A stretch of 64,000 nt of DNA from Gordionus sp. m RMFG-2023 (GCF_954871325.1 NC_088778.1:19949120-20013119), one strand, 5' to 3'; counted from the first letter of the stretch, positions 36,960 to 48,414 are shown. The notes: a model not told the origin generated them from the letters alone. Made by a program: numbers and translations.

Positions 36960-38620
36960 ATTGATTATAAAATTTCAGGGATTGGGGACCAGGGTTTCCC
37001 AATCACTAAAAATTAGGGGGATAAAAATAAAAGAATTTAAAAGGGACCTATATTTATTGCATTTTGAGATTTCTTGGAGTTCCAAGAGGTCAGAATTTTT
37101 ATTAACGGGAAATGAAATAACACATGACACATCCCAGACAAATCTTTTATCGCCGAGGCAAGATGTTAAAGGCATGCCATTGGGACACTTATAATAGGAG
37201 ACCCAAAGGCTCCAAACTATTGGGGAAACTGGCCGAAATCAAAGATTTGCCAATAAACCTATTTAAATTGTCATGTCACGAAAAACGGCCACTGACTGTA
37301 AGGCAAGAGAAGCAATGTCTAGAAAATGGATTAACTTGCTTATTACAGGCAGCACAGAAGTCAACAGATGGGATAAGACAAACTCATCTTTTGTGAGTAA
37401 CATTTCCTTTTTTCCACTCGGGATTGCGTCTAGCATTCATGGCCATTAGGATTTCTTTTTGCCTTTCTGAGTAGTTGAATGTTAGTTAGATAGGGACACA
37501 AACAAAGTTTTTCGAATGCACATTGAAGCATGTGAACTAGAAAGCTCTTTAAATGGCTGGAAACGGGGTGCTCGGATTCTTGAAGAACTCGAGTAAGCCA
37601 AGATTGTTTGGCCAAAGTTAAAAGTGATCGTTTAACATGATAAGCGAGGAAATAGAGTCGTTAAAGGATATCCGTAAAAAAAGAAAACAAGCAATTGCCA
37701 TTAAATTGGGGGATGAAAATCCAAGTCCTTCCTGGTAAACAGGCAAAGAGGCAAATGGCTAATTAAAATCATAAAATAGGATAAAAGGGATTCGGTTTAA
37801 ATTTTAATTCGAAGGACTTAAGGAGGGCAATTAATGTAAGAAGAAACATTTTTTGGTGAGAAAAAAAACTGATGCTTAGGAATATGAGGAAGATTCTTTA
37901 GCGAATTAAAAAGAGATTGAATCAAATTGTCAAAAATTTTGACATAAAGATGTTGAAAAGTCGATAGGAGAATCTAAAAGACAGAGTTCCTAGTGAGGAA
38001 TGATTTAAATATCCATATCTTTCTATTTAAGGAAAGACCAATTTTTGGATTTCATTTCAACGTACTCGATGGCCGACATAACATTGGGTAAAGATCCGCC
38101 AAAAGAGCCATCGTCGACCATAAATTAAGGTCTAATTTGAAATCAGGCTTTAAATTTTTGATCAAATCCTGAATACCTAGTAAAGAGCAAAGGACCTAGG
38201 GGATCATCTTGCTGAATTCCCTCTTCAGAGGATGAAAAATTCCCTGAATTTATGTAATGAGGGAAATCCATAGCAGGAATTAAGAAAATTCCAAAATTTG
38301 GGAAAATATTGTAAGAAAGAGGGTAAAAATGAGCTCCTATGAATGCTGTTGAAGGCATTTTTGAAGTCTAACTTGCAGAAAACCTTACTCCTCAGTGTTT
38401 ATGAAAATACGCTCTACATGCGAGGTCACTTCGCTCCCACCTCTATCCAAAACCTAACTGTGAGAAAAATAGGAGGAAACGGGTCTTAGACCGGATCCTA
38501 TTTACTAGGGAATAGGAGAAGAGCCATGCAGGGGAATGTTAGAAGGGGACGCCAATAGTCAAATTGGCAGCACCGTTAATATCTCCAAGGTCTAATTTTC
38601 AGAAATCAATTTAGAGCGGA
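36960..38620 (-). mobile_element. Non-LTR retrotransposon family A, long copy 8
   Basis: On the minus strand, from high to low: FCKLDFKNAFNSIHRS (motif A, about 38340-38390), GIQQDDPLGPLLF (motif B, about 38185-38225) and MVDDGSFGG (motif C, about 38095-38122). Then comes a decayed zinc-cluster region (37300-37400) and NGMPLTSCLGDKRFVWDVSC at about 37105-37165, the nuclease-like block. The last part reads NKYRSLLNSFIFIPL. Several frameshifts. Further upstream sequence of the element may reach 38990. This copy gives the clearest reverse-transcriptase catalytic motif. Confidence 0.8.
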
Positions 38621-39149
38621 AAGAGTTAGGATTTAATGGATAGAGTAAATTTATAAATAATTTTAATCAAAATTGGACACTTTCTACTTAATTGAGGCAG
38701 ATAAATTATTTATTTTATTTTTGGGTTTAACTAGAACTTAAAAACAAAAATTAATCATGTTTAACCATAAGGGTGTTGGAGAAATCTGAATTCAAATTAT
38801 TTATAAGTGATGTGAGGAACTATAAAATCGATTCTCAGGCTGCTATAGGAATTCTAGATAGAACTGGGGGCTTATGTGAAATAAGAAATAAATCAAAAGA
38901 GCTTGAGAAACAATCAGATCTGGGATCACGTGAGTGAGGAGATCTAATAAAAGGTCAGGGAGAGAAGGGAGGGGGAATTTCCAGAAATAAGGCAAGCGGG
39001 TGAACCATCTTTTCTAAATGTGCCATTTAAATTAAGTGAAATTATTTTTAAACACACATGGCAACAAGCGTTTACCATGATATAACTTTGGATGGGAGAA
39101 AAAAACAAAAAGATATTAACAAGGGTAAATGAATAAAGGGGGGGGGGGA

Positions 39150-39790
39150 TCAAAATTTTAGGAATGGAGAAATTTAATATTTTTATATTTGCTATCCAGA
39201 TATTTTATATTATTGAACACCATTACGCATTTTTGACCATATTCTTTCTTTTATATTATTAGGAAGCATATTTAAACCGAGGAACTTCAAAAAAATGGAT
39301 TGATTTTGACAATTTCAAAAGGATGCATCCATCGTGAATGAAATTTGTTTCAATCAAGGCGGGATGATCAGCTCCTTCTCGGGTACCAAATTTTTTTTTA
39401 AAATATAATTTTAAAAACCTAATAGCACTACCTATTTAGTATTATATTTATATATAGCCTGATGAGGCGAAATCCCAATAGGCTAATAAAGAAAGAATGA
39501 CAAAGGTAAAAGACTTATCATTTAATAAATTATGACCATCTAAAGATATTTTTTTCATATAAAAAAAGTAATATTATATTATTTCTATTGGTTTTTTAAA
39601 AATAATGTTCTGATTTTTAGTATGAAAATTTAAGGCCAATATTATATAAAATTAAGAAATATTTTAATACATGCCTTTATTTTATAATGTTTATCTTTAT
39701 TTACCCTTTGCATTTTTTAACATAAAATTTCCTTTTTTATATCAGTTTTTATTTTTAATTTTTTTTTTAATTCTCGCTCCTCGTTTAATT
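39150..39790. other. A+T-rich intergenic DNA, nothing recognised
   Basis: No supported gene. A G-run of nine or ten lies just before it at about 39139. Confidence 0.45.
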
Positions 39791-39799
39791 TTTTTGAAA

Positions 39800-40129
39800 C
39801 TTTAATTAATGGTTCTCTAGTCGTAACCTTGGCAAACCTTTATCAGATGAACAATTGAGAGTCGCCATCGGTTTACGCCTAGAATGTGGTGCCCTGCCCC
39901 ATACTTGTGTCAAATGTGTAATACACCAGTATACTCAAGGCTGGGCATCAACGTCACACTTCTATAAATCACCTCATCAATAAATTTTTAAAAGCCGCTT
40001 AAATACTCAACCATCTGGAATCCACCAACTTATCAAATGTTTTGTTTCACAGGCTGAAACCAAAAAGATATATAATAATTTTATTTTCATTCCAATATTA
40101 GACATTCTATCAAAGAAATGAAAGAATTT
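39800..40129 (+). mobile_element. Non-LTR retrotransposon family A, fragment 9, split by the foldback element
   Basis: It reads LSDEQLRVAIGLRLECGALP and HTCVKC at about 39843-39920. The DNA is close to that of fragment 4 at 27048. The matching 3' tail continues after the foldback element at 42364-42440 (TTTTCAAATATAATTATGGTTCC). Confidence 0.75.
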
Positions 40130-40137
40130 GGTATCAC

Positions 40138-40354
40138 GTCAATTCGGCGCAGAAAATTTGGCGCACGACAATTCGGCGCATCGTCAATTCAGCGCAGCGA
40201 CAACTCGGCGCAACGTCAATTCGGCGCGGCGTCAATTCGGCGCATCGTCAATTCAGCGCGGCGACAATTCGGCGCAACGTCAATTCAGCGCAACGTCAAT
40301 TCGGCGCGGCGTCAATTCGGCGCGGCGTCAATTCGGCGCGGCGTCAATTCGGCG
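40138..40354. repeat. 16-bp tandem array, left end of the foldback element
   Basis: About 14 units of TCAATTCGGCGCRRCG with small variants (A for T at position 1, CAGCG for CGGCG, ATCG for GGCG). It is G+C-rich in otherwise A+T-rich DNA. Open frames through it (RRQFGA-type peptides) are by-products of the repeat. Confidence 0.92.
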
Positions 40355-42112
40355 CGTATCTAATACAGTTGCAATTTATTATAAATTTATTAGTATAAAA
40401 AAAGGATGATTAAATAGAAATGATTTTGAATGTTGGTCATATTAATTATTTCTTCGTATTTTTTTTTACAAAAATCTCAATTTTATTTACTAAATGTGTA
40501 ATATCAATAAAAAAAATTAACAACCAATATTTATACCGATTTCCTTGCTGGACCAATTTACCACATTATAAGGTAGGGGAGACTGGGGTTAGTCGGACCG
40601 ATTTTTACAAAATTTAGCTCCTGATTTTTTTAGATAATATAAAAAATAATATATGATTAGATACCTCCTAAAACTATACTCTATAAAGGTACCTTATAAA
40701 AATTTTAAGGATATAATCATTTTTTTTAAATTTTACTTTTTGAAAAAGTAAAAATAATATCCAAAAAGCCCCAATAGCGGGGTGAGGCAAATTCAAGGGG
40801 CTTCCTAATCATTGGTTTTTTTAGCCATAATAAATTGAAATGCATTTTTATTTATTAATAATGATACGTATAGAATAATTTTATTGTTTTATTGTTAAAA
40901 ATATCATAATACTTATAAATTAAATTATATATAAAAATTGAAACTTAATTTATGTTAATTTAATAAACATTTTGGACATAAAGGAGATATTATGATTTCT
41001 TAGCATAAATCCTAAATACCAATCATAAACAGCCATGAAATTGCCTTTGTGCGTTAATTCGTTTTTGATTATTTTATAATAGAAAAAATTAGTTAAACAT
41101 AATATATATTTAAAATGATTAATAGAATTATTTTAAGGATTTTTAATAAATCTAAAAAATGAATCAGTCTTAATTTGAATTTTATTGGATCAACATTAGT
41201 GTTGTTAAACGTCCGATTTGGGTCGATTAAGATTTTAGCCATAATAACATGTAAGATTAGAGATAGAAGTCCAAACTTTTCTTACATTTAGCGCAAAATC
41301 TCGCTTACATAATATTGGCTACTAATCAAAAAAGGGGAGACTGGGGTTAGATACCGGGGCTTGGCAAACCACTTAATCTCATCTTAAAATTAAATACACC
41401 AGAAGGTTAAATTTTTTTCATAATATAGTTTTTATTAGTTTACGTCTATAGACAAAAAATCTTTTGAAATAATTATTAAAAATTTTATTTAAGAAATAAA
41501 ATATTGATGAAGTTTTTATAATTTGGGAAAGTTATATGAGTATTTATTATATCCAGAAATTTAGAGTTAGCAGGGCTTGATAAACCATACACGTCTATTA
41601 TGGCAGTTAATAATGAAAAAAATACAAAATGTTTATTAAATTAACCAAAATTAAGTTTCAATTTTTATATATAACTTGCCTTAATTTACCCGCTATTGGG
41701 GCTTGTTGGACAAAATTGTTCTTTTACAAAAAGTAAAATTCAAAAAAAAATGATTATATTCTTAAAATTTTTTATAAGGAACCTTTATAGAGTATAGTTT
41801 TAGGTATCTAATCATATATTTTTTTTATATTATCTAAAAAACCAGGAGCTATAGCCAATTTTATAAAAATCGGTCCGACTAAACCCAGTCTCCTCTACCT
41901 TATAATGTGGTAAATTGGTCCAGCAAGGAAATCGGTATAAATATTAGTTGTTAATTTTTTTTATTGATATTACACATGTAGTAAATAAAATTGAGATTTT
42001 TGTAAAAAAAAATAAGAAGAAATAATTAATATGACCAACATTCGAAATCATTTCTATTTAATCATCCTTTTTTTTATACTAATAAATTTATAATAAATTG
42101 CAACTGTATTAG

Positions 42113-42349
42113 ATACGCGCCGAATTGACGTTGCGCTGAATTGACGTTGCGCCGAATTGTCGCCGCGCCGAATTGACGTTGCGCCGAGTTGTCGCCGCGC
42201 TGAATTGACGTTGCGCCGAATTAACGTTGCGCCGAGTTGTCGCCGCGCTAAATTGACGATGCACCGAATTGACGCCGCGCCGAGTTTTCTGCGCCGAATT
42301 GTCGTGCGCCGAATTTTCCGCGCCGAATTTTCCGCGCCGAATTGACGTG
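42113..42349. repeat. 16-bp tandem array, right end of the foldback element
   Basis: The same unit in reverse complement (CGAATTGACGTTGCGC and variants), about 14 copies, mirroring the left array. Confidence 0.92.
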
Positions 42350-42363
42350 GAACCAAAGAATTT

Positions 42364-42440
42364 AGACAATAATACTAATCGAAATTTTCAAATATAATTA
42401 TGGTTCCTTTTAGGAACACAATTGCTAAATCCGTATTTTT
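42364..42440 (+). mobile_element. 3' continuation of LINE fragment 9
   Basis: TTTTCAAATATAATTATGGTTCC here corresponds to TCTCAAATATAACTATGGCTTC at 27380, placing the foldback insertion inside this LINE's tail. Confidence 0.65.
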
Positions 42441-42639
42441 TTTACAATTTTCTAATTTTATTTTAATATTTTTTTTAAACATGCTAGAAAAAAAATTTAA
42501 TAAAAAAAGATAATTATCAAAAAAAAACCCATCGCTAAAAAATATAAAAATAATTTTTATAACTTATAAGAAAACGAACATAAATCTTTTATATGGAAAA
42601 TTTTTTAAATCATATGCGATGTCAAAGGGGAAAGACTAG

Positions 42640-43700
42640 ATTGGACGTGCGTAGTAATTCTGATTTAATGTATAAATATATTAACAAATGCCATCACATC
42701 AATGCTTGTATGGACATCTTATAGATTTAATAGCAAAAAATAATAACGATTAATCTTATACTAAACAACTCCATTAAATAGAATCAAATTACAAATTTTA
42801 TTCAATATTGTGCCAGAAACATCACGTATTTTAATTTACAATAATAATTTTTAAATTTATTTTATAGACCATTTCATACTATTTAAAGGCCTGAAAATCT
42901 TTTATAAATGTTGTCGATTTAGGTGCGAATACGGAAAATTAAATGTAAAAAAATAATTCTTGCCACACAACAGTTTGAAGATGAAGACAGGTAGTCTCTA
43001 TTCCTAAAACTCAGTAAATTGTATAAAGATTCAATTTCTAATCTACTAATAATATGTGGTGTGAGAATTTTACCAACCCATATTATATATCCCTATCAAT
43101 CCAGCTTTTACAAAATTAAAAATTATAAAAGATATTCCTTTTGATTTCAGAATTCCAAAAGGTAGAAAAGATGGGGGGAAGGGGTATTCTTAAAGAATGC
43201 TAAAAAGATTTTGGTGTTCCACGCGAATATTATCCTAAATTTGTTCTTGTGACAGATCAAGGAGAGAAAAAAAAGCGCTGGAAAGGTTAATTATTTTATT
43301 TAAAATATTTGAGATATACTGAGCTGCAAATAAACAAAAAATTATACATTTATTTTTAAAATATTAGATAAAAGCCTAAACTGTTCAGCTCATCACATTT
43401 CTAAAGAATGCAAAGCCCTAATTTATTTTGAAAAATGCCCTCGAGATAAGCAATATTTTATCAACTGCAAAATCGTTACCACATATAATTTTATTTTTAT
43501 TTTCAAACAAAAGATAATAAGTTTTCGAGCTAATTTTTTTGTAAAATATAATATTTTAGAAAAACTTGGTATAAAGGGAAATTGCCAACATAACTAGAGG
43601 AAGCCGCTTTGAAATTCAGATCAATTACACCTAAATACATTAAGATTTATTTTTCTTCGTTTCGAAATAATTTTTAGTTTTATAATAGATATTATTTATT
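42640..43700 (+). mobile_element. Probable hAT fossil
   Basis: Frames give IVPETSRILIYNN at about 42810, DFGVPREYYPKFVLVTDQGE at about 43210-43268 (resembling the TDxGSN block of hAT transposases) and NCSAHHISKEC at about 43380-43412 (resembling the C-x-AH-x-L block). Stops and frameshifts break it, and the ends were not found. Confidence 0.4.
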
Positions 43701-44350
43701 CTTTTCGGTTTATTTAATAGTTATAGAAATAAAATAATTAAGACCTTATTAAAATTTTTGAAAGAATTATATATCTGATATTAATCTGAATATCATATTA
43801 AGATGCAGTCTTTAACATGAAGTTTGTAAAACTTTAAAAACCACTAATTAAAGCTCTTGACAATATGTAATCCTTAATAAAATATGAGACTCGATATCAC
43901 TATATAGTTTTGGTATTTATATAATTTGGTAGCGGTATAAAAGGTACATCAGAGAATATGCTAATATAAGATTTTTTACCCTCAAGCGGTAAGGTTGAGT
44001 GATTGTTTAGTAAAGTAATATAAATACTAAGTGAGCTTTTACATTTGAAAATGGAAAGGTTCAAAAGTCATGAGAATTATGACATCTTTAAGAAATGTGT
44101 TTTTCAATTTTTTTAAATATGGATGGTTTATTTGTAAATTTTTAGAATATTTTTAATAGAAAAGGAAATTTTTGACACGATTTTATCAATTTTAAAGAGA
44201 TGAAAATCGTCTATATATTTTCAACAAGTGCATCTAGCCTTATGAAAAGAAAAAATTTATTATAAATATGGAATTTCATTTAGTGTCAGTTAAAATTTAT
44301 TGATGGTCATGAAACATATTTATATATAAAGCATATGATTTTAAATTTTT

Positions 44351-44525
44351 AAAGCTGGTGAAGGTCATGGTTCTGTCTTTGGTTCGAACCGGACAGGGCA
44401 ACTTTATTTCTCTTCTTTTTTTTAATCCCCCTCACCCTTTTATTAGAAAATTCCTTCTAAGACTTAGTATACTGCTTATCAGATTGCTTATATAAAAATA
44501 AATTATTATTATTATAATATATAAT
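44351..44525 (+). repeat. Candidate tRNA-derived SINE
   Basis: AGCTGGTGAAGG (box A-like, 44353-44364) is followed by GGTTCGAACC (44381-44390), a perfect B-box core. The unit ends in an ATT microsatellite tail near 44503-44520. The flanking bases do not form an acceptor stem, so it is not a tRNA gene. Confidence 0.4.
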
Positions 44526-44659
44526 TATTTATAGGGTTACTTGAATTCTTAAAGAAAAATGGATGCTCCAAATCAAGATTTTTCATAAATTCGTGTGATA
44601 TTTCCTAATAAAAAAATGCATAAAAGTAAACGTAACTATGACTTATGATATTATATAAT

Positions 44660-44758
44660 AAAAATTTAAGTAATTTTTATTCAGTAAAAAAATTATGGAG
44701 GAATGTTATTAAAAGAATTTTAAGTAATTATTATTCCCTAAAAACACAATGGAGGAAT
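44660..44758 (+). repeat. Two near-identical tandem units across the start of the 671-codon gene
   Basis: AATTTAAGTAATTTTTATTC...ATTATGGAGGAATG (44662-44704) is repeated as TTTTAAGTAATTATTATTCC...CAATGGAGGAATT (44717-44759). The second unit holds the called ATG; the first holds a parallel ATGGAGGAATG. Confidence 0.7.
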
Positions 44759-46764
44759 TAGATATGTTGATAAAAGCTTTTCAAAATCATCTATTACCAA
44801 AATGTAATGGGAAAAATACATATGTTAAATGGTCACCAGTTTTAACTCAAGAAAAAATGATATACAATTATGAATATGAAAATTCAATCTCAACTATTGA
44901 AGAAACTAAGCATGGTAGTAAAGGTATAGATCATCATTATCAAATATCTTGCGATAATTCTTTTAAAGGTGAATTAGATGATGATATCTCATATGAAACT
45001 ATAGTTAAAGGAATCTTAAAAAACAATAAATCATATGTATTAACTAACGAAGGGAAAACTTGTTTAACTACAGCTAGTCAGAACACTGATATTGATAGCA
45101 AATTCATTGTTAAAGGGGAAGATAAGGATGTTTCGATCATAGCACCCAAAATAAAAAATGACATTAGACTTTATCCAAATAAATTACCTATTGATAACAC
45201 ATTGACTAGGTTTATAAATAATTCATGTTGCGAAAAGTATACTAAGATTAAAGCAATAATTTCTGATATAGAGGATAGTACTACAAATGAAAACAACATG
45301 AATCAAGTTTTCATGAAATTATGTCACAATTTGAATATGCTTTCTAAACTTGTAGAGAATGATAGGGATAAATTATTATACGGGAATATGGGTGGATTTT
45401 CAATATTAGATATTGAATTAATAAAGTATAAATGTTTCTCTATTCCATTTACTGAAGAAAATCACTCAAAATCTTTAATATCCTTATTAAATTTTATCTA
45501 TAAATGTTCTAATTTCATAATATCTAATGTTCATTTTGTTCTAAGCAAAAAATATATAATTAGCAAATTTTTATTATTACTACATGCCACTAATGATAAA
45601 GAAATTATTAAAATTATTCTAAAAAATATAAAACTATTTACAAACTGCGCTGTAGGAAGGAGTACATTCTCAAGATTATTTTTAGCTGATTACGAATCAC
45701 TTAATAATTTTATTACTTCAACTAATCGAGATCTTTACATGGATATTATTGATATACTCAAAAATTTGAGCGTTGATACTAATTTTAGAAATAATGGCGA
45801 GCTTTTTTTAAAAACGATGATATTAAACAGTGAAACAAATATATTCGACAAATTAGATCCTAAAGATACGAGGCTTTTAGAAAATATTGAAAGTTATTTG
45901 ACATTTATAGATAACATAACACTTGATCTTAAAGATACAAATTTACAAAAAAAGAAAGATTTTATAAATCTATCAGGTGATTTGTTAAATTTCGCTTCCG
46001 ATTTAGTGGACAATTATAATTCCGTGAATAATCCACCATTAAAATTTTTATTTTTAGTAATAAAAATTTCAATAAAACTTTATAATAAAAACAATGTCGA
46101 TCTCAATAAACATTCAAATTTATTGATGTATAATAAATTTGTTCAAATATGTATAGATATAGTAGAACATAAATTTGACCAAAAAACGGAGGAAATAAGT
46201 TTCTTATTTTTATCATCATTGCAAAATATATTAGAAGATAAATTTTCTGTTACAACTAAATTTGGTGTGTTAGATGAACAATCACAGACTTCAATAATTT
46301 TGGACCTTTTTATTTGGGACAAATTAAAAGAATCATTGAAAAAATTAGAATTTTCTCCTTGTTTTATCAAATTTACAATGGAGTATTTTTCTAAGAATAC
46401 TATTAAGACAAATGATTTGATATTATATATGAAAAAAAATCCGATATTATTATATTTTATGATAATATATCTCATAAATTTATCACAAATTTTGGGCCTT
46501 GAATTCAATACTAATGAAGAATTTAATATTCACAGCACCTTAAAATTGAATCAAGAAAAATATGAATATTATATGGAGTATTTTCTTTCTATATTGAGAT
46601 ACTGGAATGATTGTGATAATTTATCCACGCTAACAGATTCAACTGTACATTTTTGTAGTATTCTTTTACGCATTTATCACTATGTTTCTAAAAACAATAA
46701 AAATAGAGACCTTGCCATGATCATATTAAATAAATTTATTTTTATTTTAGTGAAAGAAACTTAA
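44749..46764 (+). CDS. Intronless 671-residue protein of unknown function
   Basis: This is the only long uninterrupted frame in the window. The product is rich in Leu, Ile, Asn, Lys and Asp. Residues 1-190 are polar and low in complexity. From about 195 to the end it is a run of amphipathic helices (for example FLLLLHATNDKEIIKIILK, DLYMDIIDILKNLSV, PILLYFMIIYLINLSQIL), as in ARM/HEAT-like helical-repeat proteins. No signal peptide, zinc motif or catalytic motif is seen, and I cannot name the family. It bears no likeness to transposase, reverse transcriptase or capsid proteins. Two AATAAA signals follow the stop (46776 and 46805). An intact frame among decayed elements suggests selection. It could be a host gene or a retrogene. 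Confidence 0.8.
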   Translation: MEELDMLIKAFQNHLLPKCNGKNTYVKWSPVLTQEKMIYNYEYENSISTIEETKHGSKGIDHHYQISCDNSFKGELDDDISYETIVKGILKNNKSYVLTNEGKTCLTTASQNTDIDSKFIVKGEDKDVSIIAPKIKNDIRLYPNKLPIDNTLTRFINNSCCEKYTKIKAIISDIEDSTTNENNMNQVFMKLCHNLNMLSKLVENDRDKLLYGNMGGFSILDIELIKYKCFSIPFTEENHSKSLISLLNFIYKCSNFIISNVHFVLSKKYIISKFLLLLHATNDKEIIKIILKNIKLFTNCAVGRSTFSRLFLADYESLNNFITSTNRDLYMDIIDILKNLSVDTNFRNNGELFLKTMILNSETNIFDKLDPKDTRLLENIESYLTFIDNITLDLKDTNLQKKKDFINLSGDLLNFASDLVDNYNSVNNPPLKFLFLVIKISIKLYNKNNVDLNKHSNLLMYNKFVQICIDIVEHKFDQKTEEISFLFLSSLQNILEDKFSVTTKFGVLDEQSQTSIILDLFIWDKLKESLKKLEFSPCFIKFTMEYFSKNTIKTNDLILYMKKNPILLYFMIIYLINLSQILGLEFNTNEEFNIHSTLKLNQEKYEYYMEYFLSILRYWNDCDNLSTLTDSTVHFCSILLRIYHYVSKNNKNRDLAMIILNKFIFILVKET

Positions 46765-46775
46765 TATTATCAAAC

Positions 46776-46810
46776 AATAAATGTTTATTTTATAATGTTT
46801 TGTAAATAAA
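46776..46810 (+). terminator. Polyadenylation signals after the 671-codon gene
   Basis: AATAAA at 46776-46781 and again at 46805-46810, 12 and 41 bases past the stop codon. The sequence fits eukaryotic cleavage/polyadenylation signals, although AATAAA is common by chance in such A+T-rich DNA. Confidence 0.5.
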
Positions 46811-46926
46811 TTATTATATATGTAACAATTTATCACGAAGAAATCAATGAATGACTACTAAATGAATGAATAAATGAATGAAAAAATAATACATTGTTGT
46901 GCAGATTTAATTCAAAACATTTCTAT

Positions 46927-48406
46927 CAGGGATGTGAACCCGAACCCAGACCCTGAACCCTCGTATTCTGGCTGTACCCGGACCCTTTAAAAGTAGAGGG
47001 TCCAAAGGTCTAGGTGTCATAAAATAAATTTAAAAATATAAATAAAATTTTATTTTATTAACTTTTTTTCGTGAATCATTTATTTTATCTTCGCGTTTTT
47101 CTTTCAACTCTTCCTGAATTTCCATTTTATTTAGAGATTGATATCATAAATTATTTTCTAGTGTAGGTAATAGTATTTTATGATGTAAATTTAATATATT
47201 TCCCCATAAATATATATTGCATCAGATGTGCAGTCCATACTCTACAACTGCCTATTAATGATTGCCTAAAAAAATAATCACTTTAAAACTATCATTGATA
47301 AAGCAGGGGATGTTAAAAAATTTTTAAGAATTCCCACAATTGTAGGAAATCAATGAAAATTTCAATGGCAATATTAGATTGCACAACACTTTGGTCCTCA
47401 ATTTGTATGATTCTAGAATGATTAAGTTTGAAAGATTTATGTAATGATTTTATTATAGGAGTATATGATGTCATTTTGTCGGGAGAAGATTGGTGCCAAA
47501 TAAAGGACCTTACTAGTATATTAGTTCCTTTAAAAATAACAACATTAAGATTACAATCAGAACAATTATCTGATTTTTATGGCATATGGATTAGATGCCG
47601 ATTAAATGAAAGATTTACTATCCTTTTCTATACGAAATATTAGAAAACATGAAAATATTTGCAAAATAGTGTTGTATATGCTTCTATAAGTATTGAGCAA
47701 AAACAAATGGCTAAAGACTATCTTAAGTATTTATGACATACGCTAAACTACATTATTTACAATATATTGCATTAATATCTACTGGTTGTAGTGATAATAA
47801 AGATAATGATAGCAACATTGATGATCTTGAAATTTTACTTTTAGATAGAGAAAAAAAAATCAATTATCAGAGGATCAAAAAAATGCCTATTGCATCTTTA
47901 TAGAAAAGTTCTCAGAAGTAAAAAAAAAAAAATAAGGATACAAATATTTTAAAATTCTGGGAAGAAAATTCTTCAATATATCCAGAATTATATATTATAT
48001 CTTGTTTAGGATCGTCATGGCTGTACCGGCCACACAAGTACAATAATTTATGTATTATAAAGATAACTATCTTTTTTAGTTAAGTGTAGAACGTGATTTT
48101 CATCTTTGAAATATATATTGTTTAATTTATATGGAAATCTCAAGGATGATATTTTAGAAGATATTATGATTGTGCGATTGAAAAACATTTAAAATATAAA
48201 TTATTTCATTAAATTTTTTAATTGTAAATAATGAATGTGTATATATTAAAGTATAATAATAAATGAATGAAAAAAAAGTCTTATTTTGAGTCATTTTTTT
48301 TATGTTACCTGAGCTCGGACTCTGAACCTGGACCCTTTTTAAATTTTATTACTTTACCCGAACCCGGACCTTGATTCTTTCTTTTGTCGAAGGGTTCACA
48401 TCCCTG
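46927..48406 (+). mobile_element. hAT transposon with bounded ends, 1.48 kb
   Basis: Ends are CAGGGATGTGAACCC (46927) and GGGTTCACATCCCTG (48406), a perfect 15-bp inverted repeat. ATTTCTAT and ATTTCCAT flank it (46919-46926, 48407-48414), 7 of 8 identical. Subterminal GAACCCGGACCC repeats lie at both ends. Transposase remains: 47428-47643 (SGEDWCQIKDLTSILVPLK, LQSEQLSDFYGIW), an ILKFWEENSSIYPEL stretch at about 47947 and AVPATQVQ at about 48020, the start of the dimerisation domain, with frameshifts. The N-terminal half is missing. Confidence 0.9.
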
Positions 48407-48414
48407 ATTTCCAT

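Larger units (their letters stand above)
40130..42354. mobile_element. Foldback / Mutator-like element, 2.2 kb palindrome
   Basis: The ends are GGTATCACGTCAATTCGGCG and its inverted partner (GGTTCCACGTC read from 42354). AAAGAATTT, 9 bp, flanks it perfectly (40121-40129 and 42355-42363). Nine-base duplications are known for Mutator-like and Foldback elements. Left arm 40130 to about 40980 and right arm about 41625 to 42354 are inverted copies at high identity over hundreds of bases (for example AGGGGAGACTGGGGTTAG at 40577 against its complement near 41885). About 120 bp (roughly 40785-40920) lacks a partner in the right arm. The outer 220 bp of each arm is a 16-bp tandem repeat. The central 640 bp shows no transposase, so this copy is non-autonomous. 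Confidence 0.88.

Noticed and set aside
40118-40409. Open frames with repeated RRQFGA-type peptides (also 42054-42369 on the minus strand)
   Set aside because: They are read-through of the 16-bp tandem array of the foldback element. The same peptides arise on both strands and in several frames, so they are not a gene.
40130-42354. Reading the palindrome as a CRISPR array or a bacterial insertion
   Set aside because: The 16-bp units have no spacers, and the whole context is animal nuclear DNA with introns.
44341-44420. tRNA gene suggested by GGTTCGAACC
   Set aside because: No matching acceptor or anticodon stem could be drawn; a SINE remnant is more likely.
46143-46508. 121-codon minus-strand frame
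   Set aside because: Shadow of the 671-codon gene on the plus strand.
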